Notes under the pieces: model-generated
Database searches by the model: none
Seen by the model: the letters and a program-made list of their open reading frames with translations, nothing else
Told to the model about the DNA's origin: nothing
Translations under genes and position numbers: made by a program
Source: Actinomyces naeslundii
Lineage (GTDB): Bacteria > Actinomycetota > Actinomycetes > Actinomycetales > Actinomycetaceae
Reading direction: 5' to 3'
Assembly: GCF_001956585.1 (NCBI RefSeq)
Contig: NZ_MSRR01000010.1
Span: forward strand, 197,026-261,025
DNA: 64,000 nt
Shown: positions 16,809 to 26,087 of the stretch, in pieces
Position numbering within the stretch: position 1 is the stretch's first letter
Layout: the number at the start of each line of letters is the position of its first letter

Positions 16809-17003
16809 TAGGTTCTCAATCTCCTGAACGGAGATCTTGCAGGCTCAGCCACACACTGATAGCGACCCGACGCGCGCTGAAGGCTGCACTGGCTAGAGAC
16901 AGGCCGACCGAACAGCGGTCAGACCTCAAGCAGCACAGCATCCGTGGGACACTTTTTTAAATCAACAACAGTATGCACAGCGGAACTCTGCCACGAAACC
17001 ACC

Positions 17004-18419
17004 TCAATCAATTGCTGACACCAGCGACCTCGGAACGAGCGAATACACAAAGAGACCGACAATAAATAACAGCAAGGGAACGCCCAATACCCACGCAACG
17101 ACCGAACTCGAAATCCCCAGGGGGTCGACTTCGGTAGGCATAGCGGCAAGCATCTGCATCAAGAGTCCGACAATGGCTCCCCCTAACACAGGGCCGGCTT
17201 GACGAAGGACATTGAGGAGAGATGACGCAGCACCGAATTCGTCACCCCTCAGCGCAGTCATACCTACTGTCGTCAGTGGCGCCATCACAAACCCATTTCC
17301 TATACCGAAAACGACGGTCGCCCCCAAGAACCACACCCAAGAACCCCCCATAGCGGCAATCAGCATACTCAGGGCGGTTCCCACCGCGGAGGCCCCGAAG
17401 CCTATCTGTAGAACGAGGCGAGCTTCCCCCTCATCAACCCAGCGACCCGCAATAGGTGCTGTGACCACAGACGCAATCGACGCTGGCGCAAGAGCAGCCC
17501 CCGCCCAGAACGCCGTTTGCCCCAGCACGGACTGGATGTAGTTCGATACGAGAAAGGTCAAAGCGAATACACCAAGGGCCGCAAAGAGCCCGAATACAGC
17601 GGCAACGAGGAACCGTGGATTTCTGCGAAGAGACTGTGGAAAAACTGCGTGCGCCGGATCTACCCGACGTTCATACCGGAAGAACACAAACAGGCAGAAC
17701 ACAGCAAACGGCAGGCAAGCAATGGTTAACAGGTCCCAACCCGCATGGGGACCTTGCAGACATCCGTAGAGAAGTGCCACAAGGCCGATGCCTGCGAGAA
17801 AGGTGCCCACGAGATCAAGTCTCACGGAACGGGCCATCTCGATTGGAAGGCTTCGCAGACCCAGAACCACGACGAGAGCCGCAATCGGAAGGTTGATGAG
17901 GAAGACCCATCGCCAACTGAGACCGTCAATCAACACTCCGCCGGCCAGGGGACCGATGATGGATGCAGTTCCTGCAATTGATCCCCAGATGCCGACTGCG
18001 CGCCCACGAATCTTTTCAGGGAAGGTGACACCGATGAGCGTGAGAGTCTGTGGCACCAGCATGCCGGCACCGAGTCCCTGAAGGAACCGGCCGGCGATCA
18101 AGACGAACGGAGAGGTCGCAACACCGCAGGCGAGGCTGGCAGCTGCCAAGATGATCGTCCCAAGGTGGAAGAGGCGTCGGTGTCCGAATCGATCACCTAA
18201 ACGACCTGACGGGATGATCGCCAGTGCGAGAACGAGACCGTAGCTGTTGACCGCCCAGAACACCTGGGCTGTGGACGCGCCTAAGTCCCGTGTCAGTGAG
18301 GGAACTGCGAGGTTGATAATTGTCAGGTCGAGGAGAGCAATGAAGTACCCTCCGGCCAACGCGCACAGCCCGATCCACTGCCGAGCGCTGACTGTTATGG
18401 CTAGGGAATCTTCCGTCAC
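17004..18419 (-). CDS. DHA2-family (EmrB/QacA-like) multidrug MFS transporter
   Basis: A 471-residue protein with about 14 membrane helices. DHA2 marks are present: ALLDLTIINLAVPSL in helix 1, GRLGDRFGHRRLF between helices 2 and 3, and a motif C-like GPLAGGVLIDGLSWRWVFLINLP. These transporters expel lipophilic cations, dyes or peptides using the proton gradient. The start is a GTG at 18419 behind GAGGGGAC. Codon use is less GC-biased than in flanking genes, as in the three secreted-protein genes beside it, suggesting shared acquisition. It may export a product linked to that cassette, but its position alone does not show it. Confidence 0.88.
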   Translation of the reverse strand: MTEDSLAITVSARQWIGLCALAGGYFIALLDLTIINLAVPSLTRDLGASTAQVFWAVNSYGLVLALAIIPSGRLGDRFGHRRLFHLGTIILAAASLACGVATSPFVLIAGRFLQGLGAGMLVPQTLTLIGVTFPEKIRGRAVGIWGSIAGTASIIGPLAGGVLIDGLSWRWVFLINLPIAALVVVLGLRSLPIEMARSVRLDLVGTFLAGIGLVALLYGCLQGPHAGWDLLTIACLPFAVFCLFVFFRYERRVDPAHAVFPQSLRRNPRFLVAAVFGLFAALGVFALTFLVSNYIQSVLGQTAFWAGAALAPASIASVVTAPIAGRWVDEGEARLVLQIGFGASAVGTALSMLIAAMGGSWVWFLGATVVFGIGNGFVMAPLTTVGMTALRGDEFGAASSLLNVLRQAGPVLGGAIVGLLMQMLAAMPTEVDPLGISSSVVAWVLGVPLLLFIVGLFVYSLVPRSLVSAID

Positions 18420-18708
18420 GTCGTCCCCTCGTTCATCAATTCAGTATCGCGGAAGGTGTCTCTCTTGGCTATCACGGCGTAGTCACCGCATTAAGGCCGA
18501 GGCTGCTTCCCATCTCTCTCGATATTGACATGGATGTCATCACTGAGACGTTGACCGCAGCGTCGGAACGATGCGGGACTGGCTCTCGAGCTGAAGAATC
18601 ATCAGGTTGCACTTGATGGCCGCCGGGCTCACCGGCAACGAGAACGCCGCCAAACTCACCTGACTCATGACACCTTGATGAGTTTTCATTGGTATTGCGG
18701 TGCGTGAG
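18420..18708. promoter_or_regulatory. Gene-free stretch with a palindrome TGACATGGATGTCA
   Basis: The palindrome at 18526-18539 (arms TGACAT/ATGTCA, 2-nt centre) lies about 107 nt upstream of the exporter's GTG and could bind a regulator of it. A short minus-strand reading frame (18665 down to 18540) is present but has no recognisable product. Nothing else is visible. Confidence 0.35.
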
Positions 18709-18794
18709 CGGAGAGAGGGGGATTCGAACCCCCGGTGCGCTAGGCGCACAGCGGTTTTCAAGACCGCCACATTCGGCCGCTCTGTCACCTCTCC
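18709..18794 (-). tRNA. tRNA-Ser (anticodon TGA)
   Basis: The minus strand gives an acceptor stem GGAGAGG/TCTCTCC, an anticodon loop CTTGAAA (TGA), a long variable arm (TGTGCGCCTAGCGCAC) and the T-loop GTTCGAAT. CCA is not encoded, unlike the other two tRNAs here. It borders the AT-richer block at 14.8-18.4 kb. Confidence 0.93.
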
Positions 18795-18843
18795 AGGCCA
18801 CGCCCTCGGGGCGCGACAGGCACAGACCCTACCATCCCGGTGA

Positions 18844-18862
18844 GCCCGCGGTCACCGCGGGC
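18844..18862. terminator. Short perfect palindromic hairpin
   Basis: GCCCGCGGT-C-ACCGCGGGC. It lies 36 nt beyond the stop of the epimerase gene on the minus strand and 50 nt before the tRNA 5' end. Confidence 0.5.
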
Positions 18863-18897
18863 CCACCGGCGGCCCACTCGGGGAACACCCGGCGACG

Positions 18898-20247
18898 TCA
18901 GGACCTGCCGAAGAACCCCCGACGGTGCGGTTTGCTGGCGCGCGCCGGCAGCAGGGAGTTCGGTTCGTCGAGCCGTCCCTCGGCCAGGGCCTGCCCGACC
19001 GCCGGCCACACCGGCAGACGCGCCATGAGTGTGGCCTGCAGCGCGTGGTAGATGTCCGGGTGCCCGGCCCAGGTGCGGGTCGAGGGCCGGTTGTCGCGGT
19101 CGAGCTCGTGGGTCCACACACCGGGCGCCTCGATGAGGAACTCCTCGGCGTAGTCGATCCAGGCCCGGTAGCAGTGCTCGTAGTGCTCGACGTCGATCTC
19201 CCCGCGTCCGTCGTCGAGCAGCGCCTGACGGATGGCGGCCGAGGCCGAGATGCCCTCGCAGACCACCCAGTGCATGCGCTCGTGGACCATTGGCTTGCCG
19301 TCGAAGTCAGTGGTGTAGACGAAGCCGGGGGCGCCGTCGATGCGCCAGCCGTCGGTGCGGGCCTGCTCGAAGATGTGCTCGGCGGCGTCCAGCATCCAGT
19401 CCGGTGCGCTCATGGAGCGGTTGATGAGTGCGCCGCGCAGCTGGACGGTCAGTCGCGCCCACTCCAGGCCATGGCCCGGCGTGACGCCGTAGGGCCTGAA
19501 GGGGTGGGCCGGCTCGTCGCGGTTGTAGTCGAGCCGCGGTTCCCAGGAGGTGCTGTAGTGCTCGGGCAGGCGCCAGCCGTGCTGGCGGGCCTGGACGTTG
19601 ACCGCGAAGTCGACGATCTTCAGCGCCCGCTCCAGCCAACGCACCTCGCCGGTGACGTCGGCGGCGGCAAGGTAGGCCTCAACCGTGTGCATGGCGGCGT
19701 TGATGCCCCGGTAGTCCTCGGGGTCGGTGAAGTCGAAGGCGTAGGACTCGATCGGCATCTGCTGCGCCTCGTCCCACCAGTAACGGTCCTGGATCGCCAT
19801 GGCGTCGCGCAGCAACTCGTGGGCACCGGGCCGGTCGGCGGCCGTCGCTGTCGCCGCAGCCAGCAGCACGAATGCGTGCTGGTAGCACTCCTTACGGGCC
19901 TCGGGATCGATCGGGACGCCGCGCCCCTCGGCGTCGGGCTCGGGGCCGATCGCCGAGTACCAGCCGCCGTTGGCCGGGTCGCGCAGAGGACCGTTCAGGG
20001 CGCGCACGCCGTGGTCGGCGTAACGCCGGCAGCCGGGGATGCCCATGAGCGCCCCCAGGGAGAAGGCGAAGGTCATGCGGCCGGTGATCCACAGCTCGAC
20101 GGGATGGGAGAGGTCCACCTCGCCGTCCTGGCCGATCCACCCGAATCCGGTGGGCACCTGCGCGGCGCGCGCGTAGTGCAGCAGCGCATGCGTCTCGTAG
20201 GCCAGCCAACGCTTGTGCTCGGGGGCGCCGAACCATCCCAGTCCCAT
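18898..20247 (-). CDS. AGE-family (N-acylglucosamine 2-epimerase-like) sugar isomerase
   Basis: A 449-residue (alpha/alpha)6-barrel protein. Family features include WITGRMTFAFSLG, the DP-x-NGGWYSAIG segment, YQHAFVLLAAATA, NAAMHTVEAYLAA, PGHGLEWARLTVQL and the late MHWVVCEGISASA, in which the paired histidines act as acid and base. AGE enzymes interconvert aldoses and ketoses or 2-epimers, e.g. mannose and fructose, or sulfoquinovose (YihS type). The substrate cannot be read from the motifs. The ATG at 20247 has an ideal AAGGAGGACTC before it; the longer frame to 20304 is rejected. It lies downstream of the serS-HAD-lipoprotein operon on the same strand with a 127-nt gap. Confidence 0.85.
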   Translation of the reverse strand: MGLGWFGAPEHKRWLAYETHALLHYARAAQVPTGFGWIGQDGEVDLSHPVELWITGRMTFAFSLGALMGIPGCRRYADHGVRALNGPLRDPANGGWYSAIGPEPDAEGRGVPIDPEARKECYQHAFVLLAAATATAADRPGAHELLRDAMAIQDRYWWDEAQQMPIESYAFDFTDPEDYRGINAAMHTVEAYLAAADVTGEVRWLERALKIVDFAVNVQARQHGWRLPEHYSTSWEPRLDYNRDEPAHPFRPYGVTPGHGLEWARLTVQLRGALINRSMSAPDWMLDAAEHIFEQARTDGWRIDGAPGFVYTTDFDGKPMVHERMHWVVCEGISASAAIRQALLDDGRGEIDVEHYEHCYRAWIDYAEEFLIEAPGVWTHELDRDNRPSTRTWAGHPDIYHALQATLMARLPVWPAVGQALAEGRLDEPNSLLPARASKPHRRGFFGRS

Positions 20248-20374
20248 GAGTCCTCCTTGATCCGCAGGGGATCCAAGGCTATCGACCCGCCCCACACGGA
20301 TCAATGCTCCGGTCTGCTCTCAGCGGCTCTCTCTCCCAAGCCCGCTCAGCATTGCCGACGGCGCCCCGCCCCGC

Positions 20375-22024
20375 CTACTTCTGCTTCGGCCAGGCGGACT
20401 CGCCCTGCGCGAGCGCCTCCCGGGCGCTCATCGCCCCGGTCGACCAACGGCTCAGCCCCAGCCACAGGGCGCTGCTGCCGACGCCCACCGGCATCGAGTC
20501 CGAGGCATCCATCTCCACGGTCGTCTGACGCGACTGAAGCAACCTGGTGGCGCGCCTACCGACGTCGCTGGGCGCCAGGTCCGGGTCAACCCCCTGATAG
20601 GCGGTCGCCACCCCACCCATCGCCATCCGCGTGCGGGCCCAGTCCTGGGAGGTCAGGTACTCCATGACCGCATTGACCGCCTCCGAGCGAGTGAATCCCA
20701 CGAGGTAGTCGGTGCCCACGAGTACGGCGTCCGAACCGCGGTCCGCCCCCGGGGTGACGAAGGCCGAGACCTTGACCCCGTTCGACGGCGATGCCGACGA
20801 CGTCGCTGCGGCGGTCTTGGCCTGTGCGGAACCCGTCGGGCTCGCGGAGGCGTCCCCCGTGGCACCCGCGGAGGGGCTGGGCACCTGGACCGTCACCGAG
20901 TTGGCGCCGTCGGCGTCGGTGATGGCGGTGCCCTCCGGGAAGCGGCTCTCGAAGGAGGAGGAGGCGTGCAGCATGAGGCAGCTGCCCTTGACCAGGTCGG
21001 CCCCGGCCTGCGCGGGAGTCCGCGAGATGATCGAGCCGCGCCCGCCGGCCACACTCCGGTCGGCCAGAACCAGGGACTCAACGGTGTCGAGGGCCTCCAC
21101 CGCGCCCGTGGAGTCGATGGGCACCCGGTGCGAGGCCCAGGTCTCATAGGCGCCGGAGCCCTGTGTGGAGAGCATGGTGTCCTCGAGCCAGTCGGTCATC
21201 ACCCAACCGGTGGACTCCCCGTCGGAGGCGCCCACGCACCAGGGCGTCACGGAGCCGTCGGGGTGGTCGGCGCGGACCTTGCGGGTGAGGGCCTCCAGCT
21301 CACCCCAGGTGCTGGGCACCTCGTAGCCGGCCTTCTTGAAGGCATCCGGCGAGTACCACACGAGGGACTTCACCGAGGCCATGAGCGGGGCGGCATAGGG
21401 CACGGAGGCGTGGATGCCCACCTGGATCCAGTGCCGGTCCCATCCGGCCTCCACGTTGCTGTTGACCGTATTCGGCAGCGGGTGGACCACGCCGGTGTCA
21501 ACGAGCTCGGCCACCATGCCCGGCTGCGGCACGATCGCCAGGTCGGGCAGGTTCTCGGGGTTGTCCTGGCTCGACGGCGAGGCCCCCTTGCTGGTGGACA
21601 GGTCCGCACCCGAGCCGTTGAGCAGCTGGGAGCGCAGCTCGGAGGTGCCGGTGTGCTCGACGGTGATCCCCGTGCACTTCTCGAACTCGGCCACGGAGGC
21701 CTCGAAGCGCTCGGCCTCGGTGCCGGTCAGGCTGCTGGAGACGGTGACGGTGGTGCCCTCGTGCCCCTGGTAGGCCTTGTAGGCGGCGCAGCCCGTGGCC
21801 GACGCCGAGCCGGCCCCGCCGGCCGAGCAGGCGGCGGTGGCGGCGGCTGCCAGCATCAGGGCGCTGGCCGCCGCGAGGAGGCGACCGCCCCGCCGCAGCC
21901 GCCCGGTGGGGCGCCGGCGTCCCGTGACCGCCTCACCGGGCGGACCGATGGTGCGACCGGCGTCGTCGGTGGAATTCTGACCGTTGAAGTTGTGGTGGGA
22001 GACAGGGAGAGGGGACTGTCGCAT
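20375..22024 (-). CDS. ABC-type extracellular solute-binding lipoprotein (family 1-like)
   Basis: A 549-residue protein. About 45 residues of a cytosolic basic extension precede a lipoprotein signal (ALMLAAAATAACS). The rest resembles carbohydrate-binding SBPs: TVTVSSSLTGTEAERFEASVAEFEKCTGITV, LPDLAIVPQPGMVAELV, VKSLVWYSPDAFKKAGYEVPSTWGELEALT and WLGLSRWSTGAMSAREAL. A Ser/Ala/Thr-rich insert of about 40 residues lies near residue 400. It starts at the ATG at 22024, sharing one base with the stop of the HAD gene (TGATG), so the two are translationally coupled. No ABC permease or ATPase is nearby, so it must use components encoded elsewhere or have another role. Confidence 0.83.
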   Translation of the reverse strand: MRQSPLPVSHHNFNGQNSTDDAGRTIGPPGEAVTGRRRPTGRLRRGGRLLAAASALMLAAAATAACSAGGAGSASATGCAAYKAYQGHEGTTVTVSSSLTGTEAERFEASVAEFEKCTGITVEHTGTSELRSQLLNGSGADLSTSKGASPSSQDNPENLPDLAIVPQPGMVAELVDTGVVHPLPNTVNSNVEAGWDRHWIQVGIHASVPYAAPLMASVKSLVWYSPDAFKKAGYEVPSTWGELEALTRKVRADHPDGSVTPWCVGASDGESTGWVMTDWLEDTMLSTQGSGAYETWASHRVPIDSTGAVEALDTVESLVLADRSVAGGRGSIISRTPAQAGADLVKGSCLMLHASSSFESRFPEGTAITDADGANSVTVQVPSPSAGATGDASASPTGSAQAKTAAATSSASPSNGVKVSAFVTPGADRGSDAVLVGTDYLVGFTRSEAVNAVMEYLTSQDWARTRMAMGGVATAYQGVDPDLAPSDVGRRATRLLQSRQTTVEMDASDSMPVGVGSSALWLGLSRWSTGAMSAREALAQGESAWPKQK

Positions 22025-23196
22025 CAGGGGTGCCTTACTCGTTCTATGAGAGCGTCCAGGACGGCGGCGCAGCCGTCCCGCCACACGGGCTCGGTCAGGA
22101 TATCGCCGCGGTCGCGCACCCACTGCGGCGCGCTGCCCATGACGACGCCAGTCCCGGCCCACTCGATCATCTCGACGTCGTTGGAACCGTCCCCGACCGC
22201 GAGGGCGCGGGCGGGGTCAGCGCCCAGGCGGGCGAGGAGCGCCTCGAGGGCGGAGGCCTTGGTGACCCCCTCGGGGGCGACGTCGAGCCAGGCCGTCCAA
22301 CCGATGGCGTACTCCACCGAGTGCAGCCCGGAGTCGGCCACGATCTCGGAGAAGCGCTCGACGGACATGCCCGGGGCCCGCAGGACCACGCGGGTGACGG
22401 GCTGGGAGACGAGCTCGGCCATGGTGACGACCTGCTGATCCTCAATAAGCTCGCCGTCGGGGAAGAGCCGGGAGACCTTGAAACCGATGCCGGGGTCCTC
22501 GACGGCGAAGATCCCGTCAGGAACGGCGGCGTGCAGAGTCTCGATGGCGGTGCGCGGGTCGAAGGTGCGCGAGTCGACCACCTCGTAGCCACCGGGGACG
22601 TCCGGGTCGAGCCGCAGGGTCAGGGCACCATTGGCGCAGACCATCCAGCCGGTGCTCAGCCCCAGATGGCGCACGACCGGCATGGCGGCGGCGATCCCGC
22701 GCCCGGTGGAGATGACCACGGGGACCTCGTGGGCGCGCAGGCGGGCGATGGAGGCCATGACCCGCTCCGAGACGCGCCCGTCCATGTCGAGGATGGTGCC
22801 GTCGACGTCGAGGGCGACGACGAGCCCGTCGCCCGGAGCGAGCCGGGCTCCACCGGCGGCCTCCAGGGAGTCGAGGTCCCGCATCCGGTCCTGGACGAGG
22901 GCGTGGTACTCCTCGTGGTTCAGGGCCCGACGGCGCAGCACGCGCCTTCCGGCGGCCCCGGAACCGGCCTCCTCCGTGGGCTCGGAGCTGCTCTCGTGGT
23001 TCTCGAGGTACTCCGTGGAGCCACCCAGGCGGGTCAGGGGCTGGCCGGCCGGAGCGATCCCGGTCTCGGGGTTGACGGCCGGACCGTTGCCCGTGGGCTC
23101 CGGGCTGACGGTGCCGCCCGCGGCGCCCGCAGCACCGGCGGTGTCCAGCAAGGGCTCCGGCGTCGTCGGCGAGGAGGACGAAGGCGTGGGGCTCAT
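22024..23196 (-). CDS. HAD-superfamily (Cof/IIB-type) phosphatase
   Basis: A 390-residue protein. About 110 disordered N-terminal residues precede a Cof-like HAD domain. Motif I is VALDVDGTILD, motif II VISTGRG, and motifs III-IV are LGADPARALAVGDGSNDVEMIEWAG. The large cap between motifs II and III is of type C2B. Such enzymes dephosphorylate sugar phosphates, nucleotides or flavin intermediates. The start is the ATG at 23196, 13 nt after the serS stop, so it is co-transcribed with serS. The C-terminus overlaps the SBP gene by one base. The substrate is unknown. Confidence 0.88.
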   Translation of the reverse strand: MSPTPSSSSPTTPEPLLDTAGAAGAAGGTVSPEPTGNGPAVNPETGIAPAGQPLTRLGGSTEYLENHESSSEPTEEAGSGAAGRRVLRRRALNHEEYHALVQDRMRDLDSLEAAGGARLAPGDGLVVALDVDGTILDMDGRVSERVMASIARLRAHEVPVVISTGRGIAAAMPVVRHLGLSTGWMVCANGALTLRLDPDVPGGYEVVDSRTFDPRTAIETLHAAVPDGIFAVEDPGIGFKVSRLFPDGELIEDQQVVTMAELVSQPVTRVVLRAPGMSVERFSEIVADSGLHSVEYAIGWTAWLDVAPEGVTKASALEALLARLGADPARALAVGDGSNDVEMIEWAGTGVVMGSAPQWVRDRGDILTEPVWRDGCAAVLDALIERVRHP

Positions 23197-23209
23197 GATG
23201 GAACCCGCC

Positions 23210-24490
23210 TCAGGCGACGGCACTGGCGGGCTCGATGACCTCCAGGCCGCCCAGGTAGGGGCGCAGGCCCGCCGGCACGCGCACCGAGCCGTCGGCCTGC
23301 TGGTGGTTCTCCAGGATGGCGACCATCCAGCGGGTGGTGGCCAGGGTCCCGTTGAGGGTGGCCACGGGGCTCGTGCCTCCCTCGCGGCGCTCGCGCACGG
23401 CCAGACGGCGGGCCTGGTAGGTGGTGCAGTTGGAGGTGGAGGTGACCTCCATCCAGCGCTGCTGGGTGGGCAGCCAGGCCTCGCAGTCGAACTTGCGGGC
23501 GGCCGAGGAGCCCAGGTCCCCGGCAGCGGTGTCGATGACCCGGTAGGGCAGCTCGACCAGGGCCAGCATCTCCTCCTCCATGGCCAGGAGCCGGGCGTGC
23601 TCGGCCTCGGCGTCCTCGGGCCGGCAGTAGGAGAACATCTCGGCCTTGTTGAACTGGTGGACGCGGATGATGCCGCGGGTGTCCTTGCCGGCGGCACCGG
23701 CCTCGCGCCGGTAGCAGGTGGACCAGCCCATGTACCGCTTTGGGCCGGCGGACAGGTCGAGGATCTCGTCTGCGTGGTACCCGGCCAGGGCCACCTCGGA
23801 GGTACCGGTGAGGTAGAGGTCGTCGGCGGGCAGGTAGTAGATCTCGTCACTGTGGGCGCCCAGGAAGCCGGTACCGCCCATGACCTGCGGGGTGACGAGG
23901 GTGGGCGTGGTCATCGGGGTGAAGCCATGGGCGACGGCGGCGTCCAGGGCCGCCGTCATGAGCGCCAGCTCCAGGCGCATGCCCCAGCCCTTGAGGTAGT
24001 AGAAGCGGGCACCGGAGACCTTGGCGCCGCGGCGGGTGTCGATGATGTCCAGGCCCTCGCCGATCGCCAGGTGGTCGGCGGGCTCGAAGCCCTCGGCGTC
24101 GAAGTCGCGGGGCTCACCGCCCTCGTGGCGCAGGACGACGTAGTCCTCCTCCCCTCCCGACGGCGCCCCCTCGATGAGATTGGCGAACTGACGGGCCAAG
24201 GCGTCGAGATCGGCGGCGGCGGCCGAGGAGGCTGACTCAGCGGCCTTGACCTGCTCGGCGAGCTCCTTGGCACTGGCGAGGATCGCCGGGCGCTCCTCGG
24301 GCGAGGCCTTCCCCACGGAGCGAGAGACGGCCTTCTGCTCGGCGCGGAGGTTCTCGAAGGCGGCCAGCGCCTGACGGCGGGTCTCGTCGGCGGCGATGAC
24401 GCGGTCAACGAGATCGACGTCGGCACCACGGGCTCGCTGGCTGGCGCGGAAGGGCTCGGGGTTCTCACGAAGCGCACGCAGGTCGATCAT
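23210..24490 (-). CDS. serS: Seryl-tRNA synthetase
   Basis: A 426-residue class II synthetase of normal length. The N-terminal coiled-coil arm (about 25-110, heptads rich in Ala, Glu, Lys) holds the tRNA-Ser variable arm. The catalytic core shows [17 protein letters not shown], motif 2 [20 protein letters not shown] and motif 3 around [15 protein letters not shown] then [18 protein letters not shown]. The start is the ATG at 24490 ([15 protein letters not shown], the classical SerS N-terminus). It leads an operon with a HAD phosphatase and a solute-binding lipoprotein. Confidence 0.97.
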   Translation of the reverse strand: MIDLRALRENPEPFRASQRARGADVDLVDRVIAADETRRQALAAFENLRAEQKAVSRSVGKASPEERPAILASAKELAEQVKAAESASSAAAADLDALARQFANLIEGAPSGGEEDYVVLRHEGGEPRDFDAEGFEPADHLAIGEGLDIIDTRRGAKVSGARFYYLKGWGMRLELALMTAALDAAVAHGFTPMTTPTLVTPQVMGGTGFLGAHSDEIYYLPADDLYLTGTSEVALAGYHADEILDLSAGPKRYMGWSTCYRREAGAAGKDTRGIIRVHQFNKAEMFSYCRPEDAEAEHARLLAMEEEMLALVELPYRVIDTAAGDLGSSAARKFDCEAWLPTQQRWMEVTSTSNCTTYQARRLAVRERREGGTSPVATLNGTLATTRWMVAILENHQQADGSVRVPAGLRPYLGGLEVIEPASAVA

Positions 24491-25037
24491 GCCCCTGAGT
24501 GTAGTCAGGACCGCGCCGAAGGCCGCACCCGGGTCACCTTCCGAACGCAGCCGGCCCTCGGCCGGACGTCGGAGACGATCAAGAAGGATCCTGGAGACGG
24601 ACAAGGTCACAGGCCAGTGGCGCAACCGACACTCCGGGAGAACGGCCCCGGATCGACGTCGGATCGCCCCCGAATCCACCCCACCGTCGAGGTGGCCTCA
24701 GGGCCGCGAAGGCCAGCATTTTACCGGAAGATCGGGGCCGAATGACAGGCGTGTGACTCATACATGCTTCTCCCCGAGTACACCACCCCGAAACGGCGAA
24801 CGTGACCCACTTCCTACTACCAACGCAATCCACCTGTGAATAGAATCCATTTCAATCGGTGTACCCTATAGTTCCCGACGGTGTTTCCGTGCCGCCATGT
24901 TGGAGGCCCGCCCGCACCGCCCCCACACCACTCTCCCCACCTTCCCGGCCAGTCGTCTGCCTCCGATTTTCTGTCACTCCGTCATATCAGGCTCGCCGAT
25001 CGCAGTGGTGCGGGCCCCGACCACAGGACCACAACTC
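24491..25037. promoter_or_regulatory. Intergenic region between serS and oxyR
   Basis: No gene is supported in these 547 bases. The middle (24760-24880) is more AT-rich and must hold the divergent promoters. A TATAGT at 24867-24872 is a possible -10 for oxyR. ATAG and CTATAG sequences near 24841-24871 resemble half-sites of OxyR boxes, but the spacing does not match the consensus well. Confidence 0.35.
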
Positions 25038-25982
25038 ATGCCGATCTCATCATCTCCGTCCTTCTCTCAGTTACGGGCCTTCGTGGCCCTGTGTGACCAC
25101 CAGCACTTCGGTGAGGCCGCCACCGCGCTCGGCGTCAGCCAGCCCAGCCTGTCCCAGGCCATCACCGCCCTGGAGAAGCGTGTTGGCGGCGAGCTGGTGG
25201 AGCGCACCACCCGCCGCGTTCTCGTAACCTCTTTGGGCGAGGCCCTCCTGCCCTTCGCGCGCGACGCCGTCCTGGCCGCCGAGGCCTTCAACGAGGCCGC
25301 CTCCAGCCAGGGGGCCGCCCTGAGCGGCACGATGCGCCTGGGCATCATCCCCACCATCGCTCCCTACCTGGCACCCATCCTCCTTGACGGTCTGCGCGAG
25401 GCCCTGCCTCAGATGGAGCTGGACCTGCGTGAGATGGTCACCGGGGACAACCTCGACCAGCTCGCCCAGGGACGCCTCGACGCCGCGATCATCTCCCTGG
25501 AGGACGACCTGCAGCGCACCACCGCGATCCCGATGTTCGACGAGCAGCTCGTCATCCTCACCGCCGCGGATCACCCCTGGGCCGGCCGCACGGACGTGAG
25601 CCCGGCCGAGCTCGACAGCCAGCCCCTCCTGCTGCTCGACGAGGGCAACTGCCTGCGTGACCAGACCCTGTCCCTGTGCCAGCGCTACGGCACCCAGCCG
25701 CCGATCGCGGTGGCCACCACCCTGTCCACAGTGACCCGCATGGTCGCCCACGGCTCCGGCGTGACGGTCATCCCCGAGGGGGCGCTCCAGTTGCTCACCC
25801 CCTCCACGGAGTACGGCGTCGCCCGCTTCGGCGGCGAGGTGCCGCTGCGCCGTATGGGTCTGGTCCACCGGGTCTCCTCCTCCCGCGGCGCCGACTTCGC
25901 CCAGCTGGCCAGCCTCATCTCGCGTCTGGTGAGCGAGACCGACCTGCCCACCATCCCGGTCAAGCCCTTGGCCGCGGCCTGA
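25038..25982 (+). CDS. oxyR: Hydrogen-peroxide sensor OxyR (LysR family)
   Basis: A 314-residue LysR-type regulator. The winged HTH is at 5-65 (FSQLRAFVALCDHQHFGEAATALGVSQPSLSQAI). The effector domain carries the redox pair C205 and C214 in DEGNCLRDQTLSLC, with the same 8-residue spacing as Cys199/Cys208 of E. coli OxyR. That separates OxyR from other LysR proteins. Disulfide formation under peroxide activates catalase and peroxiredoxin genes. The ATG at 25038 is chosen because the LysR domain begins 5 residues later. No peroxide-defence gene is adjacent. Confidence 0.92.
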   Translation: MPISSSPSFSQLRAFVALCDHQHFGEAATALGVSQPSLSQAITALEKRVGGELVERTTRRVLVTSLGEALLPFARDAVLAAEAFNEAASSQGAALSGTMRLGIIPTIAPYLAPILLDGLREALPQMELDLREMVTGDNLDQLAQGRLDAAIISLEDDLQRTTAIPMFDEQLVILTAADHPWAGRTDVSPAELDSQPLLLLDEGNCLRDQTLSLCQRYGTQPPIAVATTLSTVTRMVAHGSGVTVIPEGALQLLTPSTEYGVARFGGEVPLRRMGLVHRVSSSRGADFAQLASLISRLVSETDLPTIPVKPLAAA

Positions 25983-26087
25983 GCGCGGCCTGGGGCTCCG
26001 CCCCTGCACCGGGCTCACATCGTCTTGGGTTCGTCTCCGCGGCCCCAGGACCGTGACCGAGGCTGCATGGGCGGCTAACCTGCCCCT

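Noticed and set aside
22024..23850. A 608-codon version of the HAD phosphatase
   Set aside because: The extra N-terminus is a second frame inside serS; the ATG at 23196, just after the serS stop, is the sensible start.
24841..24872. An OxyR binding box upstream of oxyR
   Set aside because: ATAG and CTAT pieces are present but their spacing does not fit the consensus well enough to call a site.
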